A stretch of 64,000 bases of DNA from Termitomyces sp. T153 (GCA_018296165.2 JACKQL020000009.1:186001-250000), one strand, 5' to 3'; counted from the stretch's first letter, positions 47,167 to 58,843 are shown. Notes: generated by a model not told the origin, from the letters alone. Numbers and translations are program-made.

Positions 47167-47380
47167 TGTCATGACAGGATCCGAAGCATGTGTCCACTTA
47201 GATATATTTGTTTCCTTTTATTCTATCCCTTCCCTTCTCATCGTTACTCCTCTACAATTTATCACACGACTCGATGTAGTTTAACATGTGATTACAATCT
47301 CATATGTATAAAAGATGTTGTATTTGACAGAAAACCTTAACTTGGTTGTTGGTTGGTTCATTTTGTGAGATCATAACATT
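47167..47380 (+). repeat. Left arm of a large inverted repeat
   Basis: The arm begins with the 10-bp palindrome TGTCATGACA, then GGATCCGAAGCATGTGTCCA, ATATATTTG, GTATAAAAGATG and CCTTAACTTGGTTGTTG. The reverse complement of 48,262-48,505 matches it in order. This arm keeps CpG (for example CACGACTCGATG) where the other arm shows TpG or CpA. It may be an LTR fragment, as it has a TATAAAAG box. Confidence 0.7.
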
Positions 47381-47839
47381 ACAACCAAGTTCCCTACTTA
47401 GCCAGGGCCTCTAGCTCATTGCAGCAAGTGTTGTCCTCGCTGTTTCCCCCATTGACTTCAACTTACTTTTACTCTCCCGCTCATCCTCCATGCTAACTGC
47501 GTGTCCTTCAGTGGGCCAGCCTTTCTTACACCAGTGCAACAGGCAGTAGTCATTCCATTGAGCCTGGGTATTTGACAGCTGCTCTCTGGTTCATTGGCAT
47601 GAATGTGCATTGTTCATGGCCAAAGAAGATTCTAATTAGCTTCCTGGACATGTTGTTCCAATGGCTCTCAACCAGCTGGTTGAATGAGGAGTTCTCACTT
47701 GCACGTGGGTAACAGCTTGAACTCCATTACTCCATACTATGACCTCTAATGAAACTGCCATGCCTACTGACCACAAAATCCCCTGAACTTGATATTATCT
47801 TCTATTCTTGAGGCATTACATACCTTACTCCTTACCTGG

Positions 47840-48215
47840 AGTACCACTGCCACCACTCTTGACACCACTACTCAGTCCATCAATTAACTCACCGATGCCA
47901 ATGCCCAATCTGTTGCAACCACCAATGCTTCTACTGCCACTGTTGCCAATCAAAATCAACCCTACATCAATGTTGCTGTCAATCCTCAAGCTATTTGGCC
48001 TCCTGATGAGTTCAAGGGATCAAAGGACAAGGTGGCCTACTTCTTGGGGGCATGTAATCAATATTTTGCACAGGCATAAGTCACAAAAAATGAGGTGAAG
48101 GTAGCTACTGCTCTAGCTGGGCAGAGAATCAGTTAGAATTGATTCAGGATGATATGGAGGAAGCACTTACCACTTGCTTGCAAAGGCAGCCATGATGGAT
48201 GGGATGCAGGGCTGG
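47840..48215 (+). pseudogene. Gag fragment of a Ty3/gypsy-like element
   Basis: The + strand reads Q-L-T-D-A-N-A-Q-S-V-A-T, then N-P-Q-A-I-W-P-P-D-E-F-K-G-S, then K-V-A-Y-F-L-G-A-C-N-Q-Y-F, matching the style of gag N-terminal domains, followed by stops. It lies between the arms of the inverted repeat. It is not the same gag as in the chromovirus at 7.1-12.5 kb. Confidence 0.55.
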
Positions 48216-48261
48216 TGACCACATGTTCATGTGTTTCTGTGTGGTTTGGGATTGGGTCAGT

Positions 48262-48505
48262 TGTTGTTATAATCTCACAAAATGAAAAACTGACAACAAC
48301 CAAGTTAAGGTTTTTTATCAAATATAGCATCTTTTATACATATGAAATTATGATTATATGTTAAACTATATCAAATCTTGTGATAAATTGTAAAGTCTGT
48401 TATAAGTAAAAAGGGAAAATATGATTCAGGAGTAATGATTAGAAAGAAAAAGAATAGAATAAAAAGAAATATATCTGAGTGGACACATGCTTTGGATCAT
48501 GTCAT
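48262..48505 (-). repeat. Right arm of the large inverted repeat
   Basis: In reverse complement it follows the left arm: TGTCATGACATGATCCAAAG, CATGTGTCCACT, CATATGTATAAAAGATG, CTTAACTTGGTTGTTG. It has about 30 bp extra in the middle and CpG decayed to TpG/CpA. Confidence 0.7.
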
Positions 48506-49487
48506 GACATTACCCCCTGCTCAAGGCAAGTGCTCTGCATGAGTAATGGTCACTACCAGAGTATCTATAAGAAGTTGAGGAATAGAACAAAGGGTAAAGA
48601 CTTAGATACAGAAAAAACAATTCTTTGGACCACAGCAGGGTCAGTGTGATGAAAGTCAACAATCATTAGTGTGATTCAAGCTCCCAAGTGTCTCTAGATG
48701 TTGCTTGATATCAGACTTGCCCCTGTTGAGATTTATTGCATTTAGGCACCACATCAACTTCACCTATTTTTTTCACTTGGTTACGGATGGACACCTTGTA
48801 TGTACCATAACCACTTTGGCAGATGCTGTTGCTATTGGTGACTATTTGCTTATATTCCCATACTATACCTTCAAACAGTATAAATACTGCCTGTACATAG
48901 ACACTTCATCATCCAATCCTACCATTGAATCCTACCATTGAACCTTACCCTCATCAAAGCATGCTACTATCTCTCTATCTCTAAGCTTATCAGCTTGAGA
49001 TTTCCCTTTGCTCTCTCTCTTTATCAACAACAACTTAGCAACAAGTCTTGCCAACTTTGACTTTGACTTTGTGTGGTACCAACTGTGGGTGCCCTTAGCA
49101 TTATCTTGACTCAGCAATGCTAGCAACTTTGGCTAGTGACTAGTTTGCATTTGTCCTCCATTCAGTCTCTTTATTGCCACTCCCCCATTCCTTTCTTTAC
49201 CCAACTCCTCTTTCACCATTTAAGTTTGCTTAGCCTTAGCAATGTATTTGTCTTCATTTGTTTTAGCTTACCAGCAACTGTCTGTTACTATCTAGAAACT
49301 TAGGCTAGTGATAGCAACTCTTTTCACTTCACACTCCACACTCTTCCATTCAATCTAGTTCTCTGGGATGGTTACTAACTCACCCTCAACTATTAACTTC
49401 CTACTGCCAGCTACCCTATCTAGTGGCTAGTGTTAGGTCCTCTTTTTAGGTTTCCTGCATGGCACTAGGCAGCATAGGAGCACATCA
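48505..49487 (+). mobile_element. LTR of the second family (TGACATTACCC...GAGCACATCA)
   Basis: About 983 bp starting TGACATTACCCC and ending GGAGCACATCA, matching 2,833-3,833 in reverse complement. A TATAAATACTG box at about 48,880 gives the probable promoter and the + orientation. It sits directly before a chromovirus gag fragment whose upstream part is missing. No coding sequence. Confidence 0.65.
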
Positions 49488-49724
49488 ATGCATTGACAAT
49501 CTTGTGGAGGGTTGCCCAGACAATGAAAAGATTGCATTGTGGTACAAGTCCCAGGACCAGTGGCAACCCATGGAGATCTGGAGGGAGCTCTGCCACCCAC
49601 ATTCCACACTGTGCCCAGCTCCAATCACCAACTTCTGCCTCCCTGTACCTGCTTGCCCAATGCCAGCCCTTACTCCTGCCATCCCTGCAGCATGCCCCCT
49701 GCTGCTGGGGATCCTCATTGATGT
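49488..49724 (+). pseudogene. Chromovirus gag fragment, upstream piece
   Basis: The + strand reads C-I-D-N-L-V-E-G-C, W-Y-K-S-Q-D-Q-W-Q-P-M-E-I-W, then P-L-L-L-G-I-L-I-D-V, the same protein as gag at 11,585-12,538. It is cut off by LTR A immediately after GATGT (49,720-49,724) and resumes at 58,844. Confidence 0.8.
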
Positions 49725-50861
49725 TGTCACAACCCATTCCCTGGACCCCTGTACATTGCCCAACAAACCCCCGTTCCCCCAGAACCTCCCCCAATGCTTT
49801 GTCAAACTTCCCCAGCACTCCATGCCTACTCTGGCTAACTCTGACGCATTCTTGGCTAACTCCAACAGCCCCCCGGCCAACTCCAACATCTTCCTCGCAG
49901 CTGCTGGCACTTCTCCTGGATCTCCTGAGCCCCTGGGACCACTCCACCACCGTGCCTGACCCCATTACATGTCATTGACTCAACACCCTGGCCTCTCCGA
50001 CTTACCCTGGAGCATCACGACAACTTCAGAACAGACTACATCAACAATTGATCCCATCAACATATCAATGCAGCCCAACCTCTGGTCGTAACTGACACCC
50101 ATTGACTCTGTTGAGCTCTGCCAAGCCCCGCCACCACAGCTGACGTTCCCGGAGCTCTTCAGTAGTCAGTATATAAGGCATAGAGTAGCTCTTTGTACTC
50201 TAGTCTTAAGATTACCTACCTACCTTACCTGATGTGTTTCTGATTGTTTCTTCTTGTGTTTTGTGTTCCATGTCCCATTTTTCTTATTCTCAGTCTCCCG
50301 GTCTTATCTTGTCTCTATTCCGTTATCATTTCGTTATTGTTCCATGTCTCCACCTGAATCTATTCTTGTTCTTGTCTCGTCTCTGCCTCATTTTATTTGA
50401 CTCCATCTTGTCTCATTTGATTCTGCCTATCATGTTCAAGTCCTCCTAACCATAACACCCTCACGAATTCTGCAATTATGGTTACAAACCTCTGACACTC
50501 CTTCACCAACTCTGGACCTTGCTACATGCTTGGCTCTGAACCCTATCAATCCCCATTGATCCCCCATCAGAACTCTGGCTCCGCTCTGTCATTTGCATAG
50601 CCTCTGCCTCCTCTGCACTCACAATACTCACATACAGACTTATGCCTGAATTCTGCCAAGCCTGTCCCCCATTCCCGCAACTCAACCTCTACTCCTCCAG
50701 ACCTCCCCAGACTTGCTCGGATCAATTCCCACTAACTATCCTCACAAGTCCCCAGTGTTTGGAACACCTCCAAGTGCCCAGTTGTCAGTGCAGGGAATCA
50801 TGTCCACCTAGTAAGGACTTGTCCAGTGTAGCTGAGCCCTTGTGGTCAGTGGAACCTGACA
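49725..50861 (+). mobile_element. LTR A (5' LTR of the outer element)
   Basis: 1,137 bp, TGTCACAACCC...GGAACCTGACA. It has the same length as LTR D and shares its diagnostic variants (CCATTCCCTGGACCCC), so the two are the pair of one insertion flanked by GATGT. A TATATAAGG box lies near 50,170. CpG is partly lost. Confidence 0.88.
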
Positions 50862-51369
50862 TAATCTCAAGACTCTATCTTACCCCATTTGTGATGTCCA
50901 CACATGCCCTGCACACACATTCGCCAAACAATTCCGATGTCTATGGTTGATCCGTGCCTAGTAACCCTTATACGGCCCTACCCCATTTGCCAAGGCACAC
51001 TGAGTTGGGGATCTGACACCAAAACATCCATTCCACTCCAGTTACACCCATACAATGGCTCTCTCCATGGACACCCTCCTCAACCCATGCTCAACCCTAC
51101 ACCACTCCTGCAAACCACCCTTCCTGTACCTTCTCTACCAGCTCTGCTTCCCCACAAAGACTGAACCTGGCATCACCAAGGCTTCACCCAGACCCCAGCA
51201 ACAATTTGGTCCATTGCTCAACAACTTCTCCAACACCGCACAACAGATCATCCAACTTTCACCCACAACTCCCCCCCTAGAAAAGACCACCCTCTAAGCT
51301 AGCCCCACTGTCAATTGGAATCAAGCTCAACCCAGCAGCCCCATCCACAATAATGCAAGATGCCAAGAC
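50862..51369 (+). mobile_element. 5' internal fragment of the outer element
   Basis: 508 bp that begins TAATCTCAAGACTCTATC, like the start of the internal region after LTR B. Fragments such as S-D-V-Y-G on the + strand are shared with the other internal copies. It is truncated at the B LTR and has no intact gene. Confidence 0.7.
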
Positions 51370-52525
51370 TGTCACGACCCATTCCCCGAAACCCCGCACA
51401 TCATCCATCAACCCCCCAAACCCCCAAAGGGACCCCCAACGCTCCGCTGAACTTCCGCCCATGCCCCGCGCCTACTTCGGCTAACTCCGACGCCTCCCCG
51501 GCTAACTCCGACGCCTCCCCGGCTAACTCCGACGGCCCCCTGGCCAACTTTGGTGCCTGCCCCGCAGCCACTGACACTTACCCTGGGCCTCCCGAACCCC
51601 AAGAACCACCCCCGCTGTTCCCGATCTTTGCCACCCATCATCAACTCAACACCCTGGTTCCTCCGACCTATTTCGGAGTATCACGACAACCTTGGGGCAA
51701 CCCGCGTTCTCCAATGATCCCATCAATGTATCAGCGCGGCACGATCCTTGATCACAACCGACACCCGCCCCCTCCGTCGAGCTCCGCCAAGCCCCGCCGC
51801 CACAGCCGACGTACCCCGAAGTCCTCCGGTAGTCAGTATATAAGTCATCGAGTAGCTCTTCGTACCCTAGTCTTGATATTGCTTAACATTACCTATGGTC
51901 TGATTGTTTCCTTCTCGTGTCTCGTGTCTCGTTTCCTTATCTCAGTCTCCCGGTCTTATCTCAGTCTCCCGGTCTTGTCTCATCTCCATTTTGTTATTGT
52001 TCTCGTTATCGTTTTGTATCTCTATTCAAATCTACTCTTGTCCTATATCAACCCTGTCCCATTTTGTCTGACGCTGTCTTGGTGACTCCGTCCGACCATT
52101 GTGCCCAAGTCTTCATCGACCTTAACGACCTCACGAACTCCGCGATTACGATTACGGACCCCGACACTCCTTTACCAGGTCAGAACCTCACTCTTTGCTC
52201 GGTCCCGGACTCCATCAGTTCCAAATGATCTCCCATCAAACCCTGGCTCCGTTCCCATTGATCACACAGCCACCTACTCCCTTGCTTCTGCGAATCTCCC
52301 GTACGGCCTTCTGCCTGAACCCTGCCAAGACCGTCTCGTCTCCTCACAATCCGACTTCTCCGGACCTTCCCGGATCTGTCTGGATCACATTCCCCCAACT
52401 ACCTGCACGAGCCACCAGGGCCCGGAACGTCTTCGAGTGTTCGGTTACCAGTGCAAGGGAATCACGCCCGCCTAGTAAGGACTCGCCCAGTGCAGCTGAG
52501 CCCCCGAGGTCAGCAGAACCTGACA
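51370..52525 (+). mobile_element. LTR B (5' LTR of the inner, young element)
   Basis: 1,156 bp, TGTCACGACCC...CAGAACCTGACA. It differs from LTR C mainly by one extra 21-bp unit (GGCTAACTCCGACGCCTCCCC) near 51,480-51,540 and one extra 19-bp unit (TCTCAGTCTCCCGGTCTTA) near 51,940. These two units account for the 40-bp length difference. CpG is well kept. A TATATAAG box at 51,837-51,844 marks the likely promoter. Confidence 0.9.
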
Positions 52526-55203
52526 TAATATCAAGACTCTACCTTACCCCGTCTGTGATGCCCGCATTATCTCCGCACACACGATCAAATAACTCCGATG
52601 TCTATGGTCTACCCGTGCCGGGGAACCCTTATGATTCGTACGGCCCTGCCCAATTTGCTGAGGCACATTGAGTCGCGGATCCGACACCAAACGTCCCCTC
52701 CGCTCCGGTTACTTTCATACAACGGTCCCCCCCACAGACACCCTCCCCAACTCACACCCAACTCCCAACCCCTCGCGCAAACCATCAAATCATCTTCCAC
52801 CCCACTCTTACACTCTCCGCCAACTCCGCTCTCTCGCACAAAGTTGACCCCGACATCACCCAAAGAATAACATCCTAAAGCCTGGCGACCATCCAATCAA
52901 ACGAGCAACAAGGTCTCCGGCACCGCGCCAGCCCTCCAACCAACAATAACGCCAACCCGCCGCGGAACAGTCACCCACTGCGCGAGGATCGCCAGCTACG
53001 AAGAGACCACTGAGAACGCGCTTCCCCAAAGCCCGCCTGTGGATCCACCGGCCCACCAGCAACCCCGCAGACCGATGAACGCAACTAATCACCAACAACA
53101 TCACCGAACCCTATTATCGACCCCCTCCAAGGAACTAAACCCTCCGACAACTAGCCCTGAAACCACCGAAATCAAGCTCGACCCAACAACCCCAACCACA
53201 GGACAAGAACCTCAGACCTAGGCTATGCTCCAACCCCATGACCTGCTTCCGGACCTCGATCGATCAGCCGTCGCCTCTGCCCAACAAATGAAGGGGCCCC
53301 GACTCCCCCGACCCGACCCCAACAACCCCGGAACAAGACCAAAACATCCCCGAGCCTCTAGACGTTAATAAGGAGAACCACGGCACCCCACTCCTGACAA
53401 GGGACAACTCCGGACCACGCCGCTATTTCACCACCCTCCCCCACACAATCCGGAGCCCCCGACAATGAGGACCCTGGACGCCAAAACCCCCCTGGATGCC
53501 ACCCCCGAGCTTAAACTCCACCACCAGACTACGCCACCTCCCATGAAGGAATCCCCAGCATAGGAGCCACCCCGAACTAACTATAGGAAAAAGGACCCTA
53601 TACGAAGTAGTTCCCTAAGTACTCTAAATTCGCTGACATGTTCATATAAGGGAGGGAGAAGCCCCACCATCATCCAGAAAACAACGATGGGCCGTTTAAG
53701 CGACCCGACGACCCAAAGGGCACGCGCTCTGATATTCTCAAAGGACCTCCCCCACCTGGCTCGATGACCAAAACAACCCCGCGCCAGCCCAAAACTGTCC
53801 CACCCAGACCCCTCCAAACCCTTCAACACAGCTCCGGACCCTGGCGACACGACTTCAGGGCCTCTGCTCTGACCACGACATTTGACCAAGAAGACTCACA
53901 GCGCCAGCTCGACAATGATGCCCTGGTAGCCCCAACTCTGCGACAGAAATCACCACCCACTCCGAATCCTGCCCCTACACCGGAATATGTCCGCCCAAAC
54001 AGGGACCACATCACCGGAGCCTCCAGAAAAGTGGGCAGTGCCTCTCCCCACTGCCACCCCCACACTTGCAACAATCTCTGGGCTGCTCCGGAACACGAAT
54101 GAAGAGTAGCCTCAACCCTGCCGCATCTCCTGGGGAAGCCCCACTCCAGTGCCTCCCTGTGGCCGACCTCCCCGCCGCTCCAACAACCATGAACAACCAA
54201 CGAACCCCCACCAAGTGACCCTTGAGTCGACTCCGGGACCACCCACTTCTTCCCAATGAAGGAACCACCGACCCCCGAACCTCCGAACTCGAGGAAGTAT
54301 CAGAAATACGTAAGACCCCCTTTGTCTGCCTCGGGCTTACCTTTGGTCAGGAGAGCAATATCACGTAGATGATCCGGAACCCCAAATTTTGGCCCCGGAC
54401 CCGAAGGAACTGGTTGGGACTGATCACCCCGCATCCTACCCCCTCGGTCATCAACCACTCTGGAGCACACCAAAGCGCCACCCAAAGCATGCCCGCCCAC
54501 AGACGCAACACTCTGGAACACGACCCCGACCCGGACCAACTATACCGCGAGGACGAACCTCGCCTCACCAAACCCCGCCAATGAAAAAGGCCCCGCCGCC
54601 CTCGCCACCAGTGCCGGCATAAGGGCCAGACCATGGGGAGACCCCCATTACCCCCCGCCAACCGCACTGCCAAGACAACTAAAGCCCCGAACCCGTTGGG
54701 CACCGTAAAAGATTCGAAGGCCCACCCTCCAATACCAACACGGCGCACGTCCCCTACACCCCCAGTCGGAATTTCTGAGAATCGAACTCAATGACACCGC
54801 CCGAAATGCCAGGAACCCCCACTGGAGAACTCCCACCACCCCCGCCAGACCTCGGGAGCCCTCCTGCGATGCCCCGCCCCGTCCCGACAAACCCCGGGAC
54901 TAGCCAGTGCAGACGGCACTAGCGGGCGTAACCCCCGCCTCTGGACTCACTAGGGATTCAACTCCCTCTCACACCCCTGCATGTTTCGCTTACTTCGCCC
55001 TCATACAAAACTAAAATCTCACTTCACATGCCCAGGGACCAAGAAAGGACATGTTCGTGTACAAAAAATTATATATACAATAGGCGGGGGAGGCAGCAAG
55101 TCCGAGAGCGACAAGAAACAAGGCCCACACCCATCTCACTCCCTCCCCAGACCCCCCGGCAACCCAACCCCCAGGTCGACCTCCATCTGGGCCCGCACCA
55201 CCG

Positions 55204-56268
55204 CTAAGATCTCCACCAACCCCGGCAATGCCTCCCCCACGTCAGCTGCCACCTCCCACCACGACCACGGGGCCACCGCATTGCACTGCCGATGCCCTGC
55301 ACCAACAACCTCTCCAATCGCGCCATCCCCTGCTGCAACTCCGGAGGCTGGACTGTGGACCCCTGCATCAACCCGTCCTGAATTGACGCAAACGCCGCGG
55401 AGGCACCGTCCAAGAGGACCCAATGCTCCCGCACCCAGCCTAAACCCAGAAAGTGAACCGTCAATAACGAACGGAGGAACGGGAGACAACTCACAAAGGA
55501 TCCCCACGTGACCCGAGGCGGCCTCGTTGGCCAACCAATCCTCCCTCTGCCTCGCCGCCTCCAGCTCCACCCACAACGCATCCCCCTCCGGAACTCGTCC
55601 CCGCCCCTCCGCTTCCCCCGCGGGCTGCCCCTCCACCTGCGCCAGACGCTCCCGCAAACCCCGCACCTCTAGCACTCGCTCCGTCGCCATGCGCACCGAA
55701 GTATTCCTCTCCCGCTCCATCACTTCCTTCTCCGTCTGTGCCGCGTCACAATCCTCCCTCGCCCGTTGGAGCTCACCCTCCCATACTGCCAACGACGTCG
55801 TCAAGGCCTCCACCTGCTTGCAAAGGAAGACCTCCGTGATCGAAGGAATCGGCGCGGGGGGACTCGACGACCGTTCCGAGGGGACGCCCGGGACAGGAGA
55901 AAAGAGGGAGGACTCCGGAGGCCCTGCCGACAACTTGCGCCCACGCGGCCTCTTGCTGGGTCCCACCCCCGAGGGCGGGGAAGCTCGACGCTTCCCCCGA
56001 ACCATCGCCGAGGACGCCCCCTTCCCCTTTGGCAACGCGGGACAAAACTTGGTCCGTTTCGGAACCCCTGGAAAATCCACTACTACTACCACAGACAACT
56101 CTAAGGGAGCCCCGTCAATCATCCCAAAAAGAAAGGTTGACAACACTCACGACTCCGGTCCCTGACGCTACCCCGGCGCTGACGCTCGAACTCCTCACCC
56201 CCACTGTCGTACACCACCACCTCATCCAAATCGGCGGGAGAGACTACTGGAACGATGGGGGAAGACAT
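55204..56268 (-). CDS. Antisense, intron-containing gene inside the LTR element
   Basis: Three exons on the minus strand (56,268-56,151; 56,067-55,495; 55,439-55,204), introns of 83 and 55 nt with GTGAGT donors and CAG/TAG acceptors, give about 308 residues. The start M-S-S-P-I is followed by an acidic patch (D-L-D-E-V-V-V-Y-D-S-G-G-E-E), a basic segment (K-R-P-R-G-R-K), a Pro/Ser-rich linker, a coiled coil of about 120 residues (E-A-L-T-T-S-L-A-V-W-E then E-R-E-R-N), then W-V-R-E-H-W-V-L-L-D-G-A-S. Near 55,310 the next frame (to 55,136, W-W-E-V-A-A-D-V-G-E-A) looks like the natural end, suggesting a 1-nt frameshift. As far as I remember, similar proteins occur in LTR elements of Agaricomycetes, with unknown function. 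Confidence 0.6.
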
Positions 56269-56467
56269 GACGAAATTTGGGAAACCCCGGGGCACGCCCA
56301 AAGCTTTTAATTGATTGAGGAGGACCCTGACGAAACGGCGGCCGCGCTTCGACTTCGTCTCCCACGCTGCTATCACTCGCTGCGGATTGATCAATATTGC
56401 TCGGCTTCAACTCCCATGCCCCGCCGATCCCCGTCCTGCCCCCGCGTCTCGAAGGGTCTCGACGCTG

Positions 56468-56479
56468 AAAGGGGGGTGA
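56468..56479 (+). promoter_or_regulatory. Polypurine tract before LTR C
   Basis: GAAAGGGGGGTGA-type purine run directly upstream of the LTR start, the usual primer site for plus-strand DNA synthesis in LTR retrotransposons. Confidence 0.75.
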
Positions 56480-57595
56480 TGTCACGACCCGTTCCCCAAA
56501 ACCCCGCACATCGTCCATCAACCCCCCAAACCCTCAAAGGGACCCCCAACACTCCGCCGAACTTCCGCCCATGCCCCGCGCCTACTTTGGCTAACTCTGA
56601 CGCCTCCCCGGCTAACTCCGATGGCCCCCTGGCCAACTTTGGTGCCTGCCCTGCAGCCACTGACACTTACCCTGGGCCTCCCAAACCCCGAGAACCACCC
56701 CCGCTGTTCCCGATCTTCGCCACCCATCATCAACTCAACACCCTGGTTCCTCCGACCTATTTCAGAGTATCATGACAACCTTGGGGCAACCCGCGTTCTC
56801 CAATGATCCCATCAATGTATCAGCGCGGCACGATCCTTGATCACAACCGACACCCGCCCCCTCCGTCGAGCTCCGCCAAGCCCCGCTGCCACAGCCAACG
56901 TACCCCGAAGTCCTCCGGTAGTCAGTATATAAGTCATCGAGTAGCTCTTCGTACCCTAGTCTTGATATTGCTTAACGTTACCTATGGTCTGATTGTTTCC
57001 TTCTCATGTCTCGTGTCTCGTTTCCTTATCTCAGTCTCCCGGTCTTGTCTCATCTCCATTTTGTTATCGTTCTCGTTATCGTTTTGTATCTCTATTCGAA
57101 TCTACTCTTGTCCTATATCAACCCTGTCCCATTTTGTCTGACGCTGTCTTGGTGACTCCGTCCGACCATTGTGCCCAAGTCTTCATCGACCTTAACGACC
57201 TCACGAACTCCGCGATTACGATTACGGACCCCGACACTCCTTTACCAGGTCAGAACCTCACTCTTTGCTCGGTCCCGGACTCCATCAGTTCCAAATGATC
57301 TCCCATCAAACCCTGGCTCCGTTCCCATTGATCACACAGCCACCTACTCCCTTGCTTCTGCGAATCTCCCGTACGGCCTTCTGCCTGAACCCTGCCAAGA
57401 CCGTCTCGTCTCCTCACAATCCGACTTCTCCGGACCTTCCCGGATCTGTCTGGATCACATTCCCCCAACTACCTGCACGAGCCACCAGGGCCCGGAACGT
57501 CTTCGAGTGTTCGGTTACCAGTGCAAGGGAATCACGCCCGCCTAGTAAGGACTCGCCCAGTGCAGCTGAGCCCCCGAGGTCAGCGGAACCTGACA
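56480..57595 (+). mobile_element. LTR C (3' LTR of the inner element)
   Basis: 1,116 bp, TGTCACGACCC...GGAACCTGACA, nearly identical to LTR B apart from two tandem-unit losses and a few, mostly transition, differences. A TATATAAG box lies at 56,926-56,933. The near identity and retained CpG show it is the youngest insertion here. Confidence 0.9.
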
Positions 57596-57706
57596 CCATC
57601 ACTTGCTGCAGATTGATCAATATTACTTGGCTTCAACTCCCATGCCCCCACTGATTCCTGACCCGCTCCCCACATCTCGAGGGTCTTGACGCTGAAGGGG
57701 GGGTAA
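57596..57706 (+). mobile_element. 3' internal remnant of the outer element with polypurine tract
   Basis: 111 bp matching the last 110 bp before LTR C (ATCACTYGCTGC.GATTGATCAATATT) and ending in CTGAAGGGGGGGTAA. It belongs to the element whose LTRs are A and D. Confidence 0.8.
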
Positions 57707-58843
57707 TGTCACGACCCATTCCCTGGACCCCCATACATTGCCCAACAAACCCCTGGTCCTCCAGAACCTCCTCCAATGCTTTGTTGAACTTCCCCAGCAC
57801 TCCACACCTACTCCGGCTAACTCTGACACATTCTTGGCTAACTCCAACAGCCCCCTGGCCAACTCTGACATCTTCACCACAGCTGCCGGCACTTCCCCTA
57901 GATCTCCGGAGCCCCTGGGACCACTCCCCCACTGTGCCTGACCCCATTACATGTCATCGACTTGACACCCTGGCCCCTCTGACTTACTCTGGAGCATTAC
58001 GACAACTTCAGAATGGACTGCATCAACAATTGATCCCATCAACATATCAATGCAGCCCAACCTCTGGTTGTAACTGACACCCATTGACTCTGTTGAGCTC
58101 TGCCAAGCCCCGCCACCACAGCTGACGTTCCTGGAGCTCTTCAGTAGTCAGTATATAAGGCATAGAGTAGCTCTTTGTACTCTAGTCTTAAGATTACCTA
58201 CCTACCTTACCTGATGTGTTTCTGATTGTTTCTTCTTGTGTTTTGTGTTCCATGTCTCATTTTTCTTATTCTCAGTCTCCCAGTCTTATCTTGTCTCTAT
58301 TCCATTATCATTTCGTTATTGTTCCATGTCTCCACCTGAATCTATTCTTGTTCTTGTCTCATCTCTGCCTCATTTCATTTGACTCCATCTTGTCTCATTT
58401 AATTCTGCCTATCATGTTCAAGTCCTCCTGACCATAATGCCCTCACAAATTCTGCAATTATAATTACAAACCTCTGACACTCCTTCACCAACTCCAGACC
58501 TTGCTACACGCTTGGCTCCAAACCCTATCAATCCCCATTGATCTCCCATCAGAACTCCAGCTCCACTCCGTCATTTGCATAGCCTCCGCCTCCTCCACAC
58601 CCACAATACTCACATATGGACTTATGCCTGAACCCCACCAAGCCTGTCCCCCATTCCCACAACTCAACCTCTACTCCTACAGACCTCTCCAGACTTGCTC
58701 GGATCAATTCCCACTAACTATCCTCACAAGTCCCCAGTGTTTGGAACACCTCCAAGTGCCCAGTTGTCAGTGCAGGGAATCCCATCCACCTAGTAAGGAC
58801 TTGCCTAGTATAGCTGAGCCCCTGTGGTCAGCAGAACCTGACA
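57707..58843 (+). mobile_element. LTR D (3' LTR of the outer element)
   Basis: 1,137 bp, TGTCACGACCC...AACCTGACA, equal in length to LTR A and followed by GATGT (58,844-58,848), the same five bases that precede LTR A. This is direct evidence that A to D entered the gag gene as one unit. Confidence 0.9.

Larger units (their letters stand above)
52526..56479 (+). mobile_element. Internal region of a non-autonomous LTR element
   Basis: 3,954 bp between LTRs B and C. No gag-pol frame is open on the + strand. Scattered remnants (S-D-V-Y-G-L-P-V near 52,600, F-P-K-Y-S-K-F-A-D-M-F near 53,620) resemble pieces of gag and of the segment before RT. The last ~1.1 kb before the 3' LTR carries a spliced gene on the opposite strand. 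With LTRs the element spans 6.2 kb, in the size range of large non-autonomous derivatives. No clear primer-binding site is seen after LTR B. Confidence 0.75.

Noticed and set aside
47167..48505. Interpretation as a DNA transposon with terminal inverted repeats
   Set aside because: The interior is gag-like, not transposase-like, and the arms carry a TATAAAAG box as LTRs do; no target duplication was found.
51360..52085. Frames of 100-240 codons inside LTRs
   Set aside because: They recur in every LTR copy with frameshifts and contain the 21-bp repeat; LTRs of this type are not expected to code and no start or domain is conserved.
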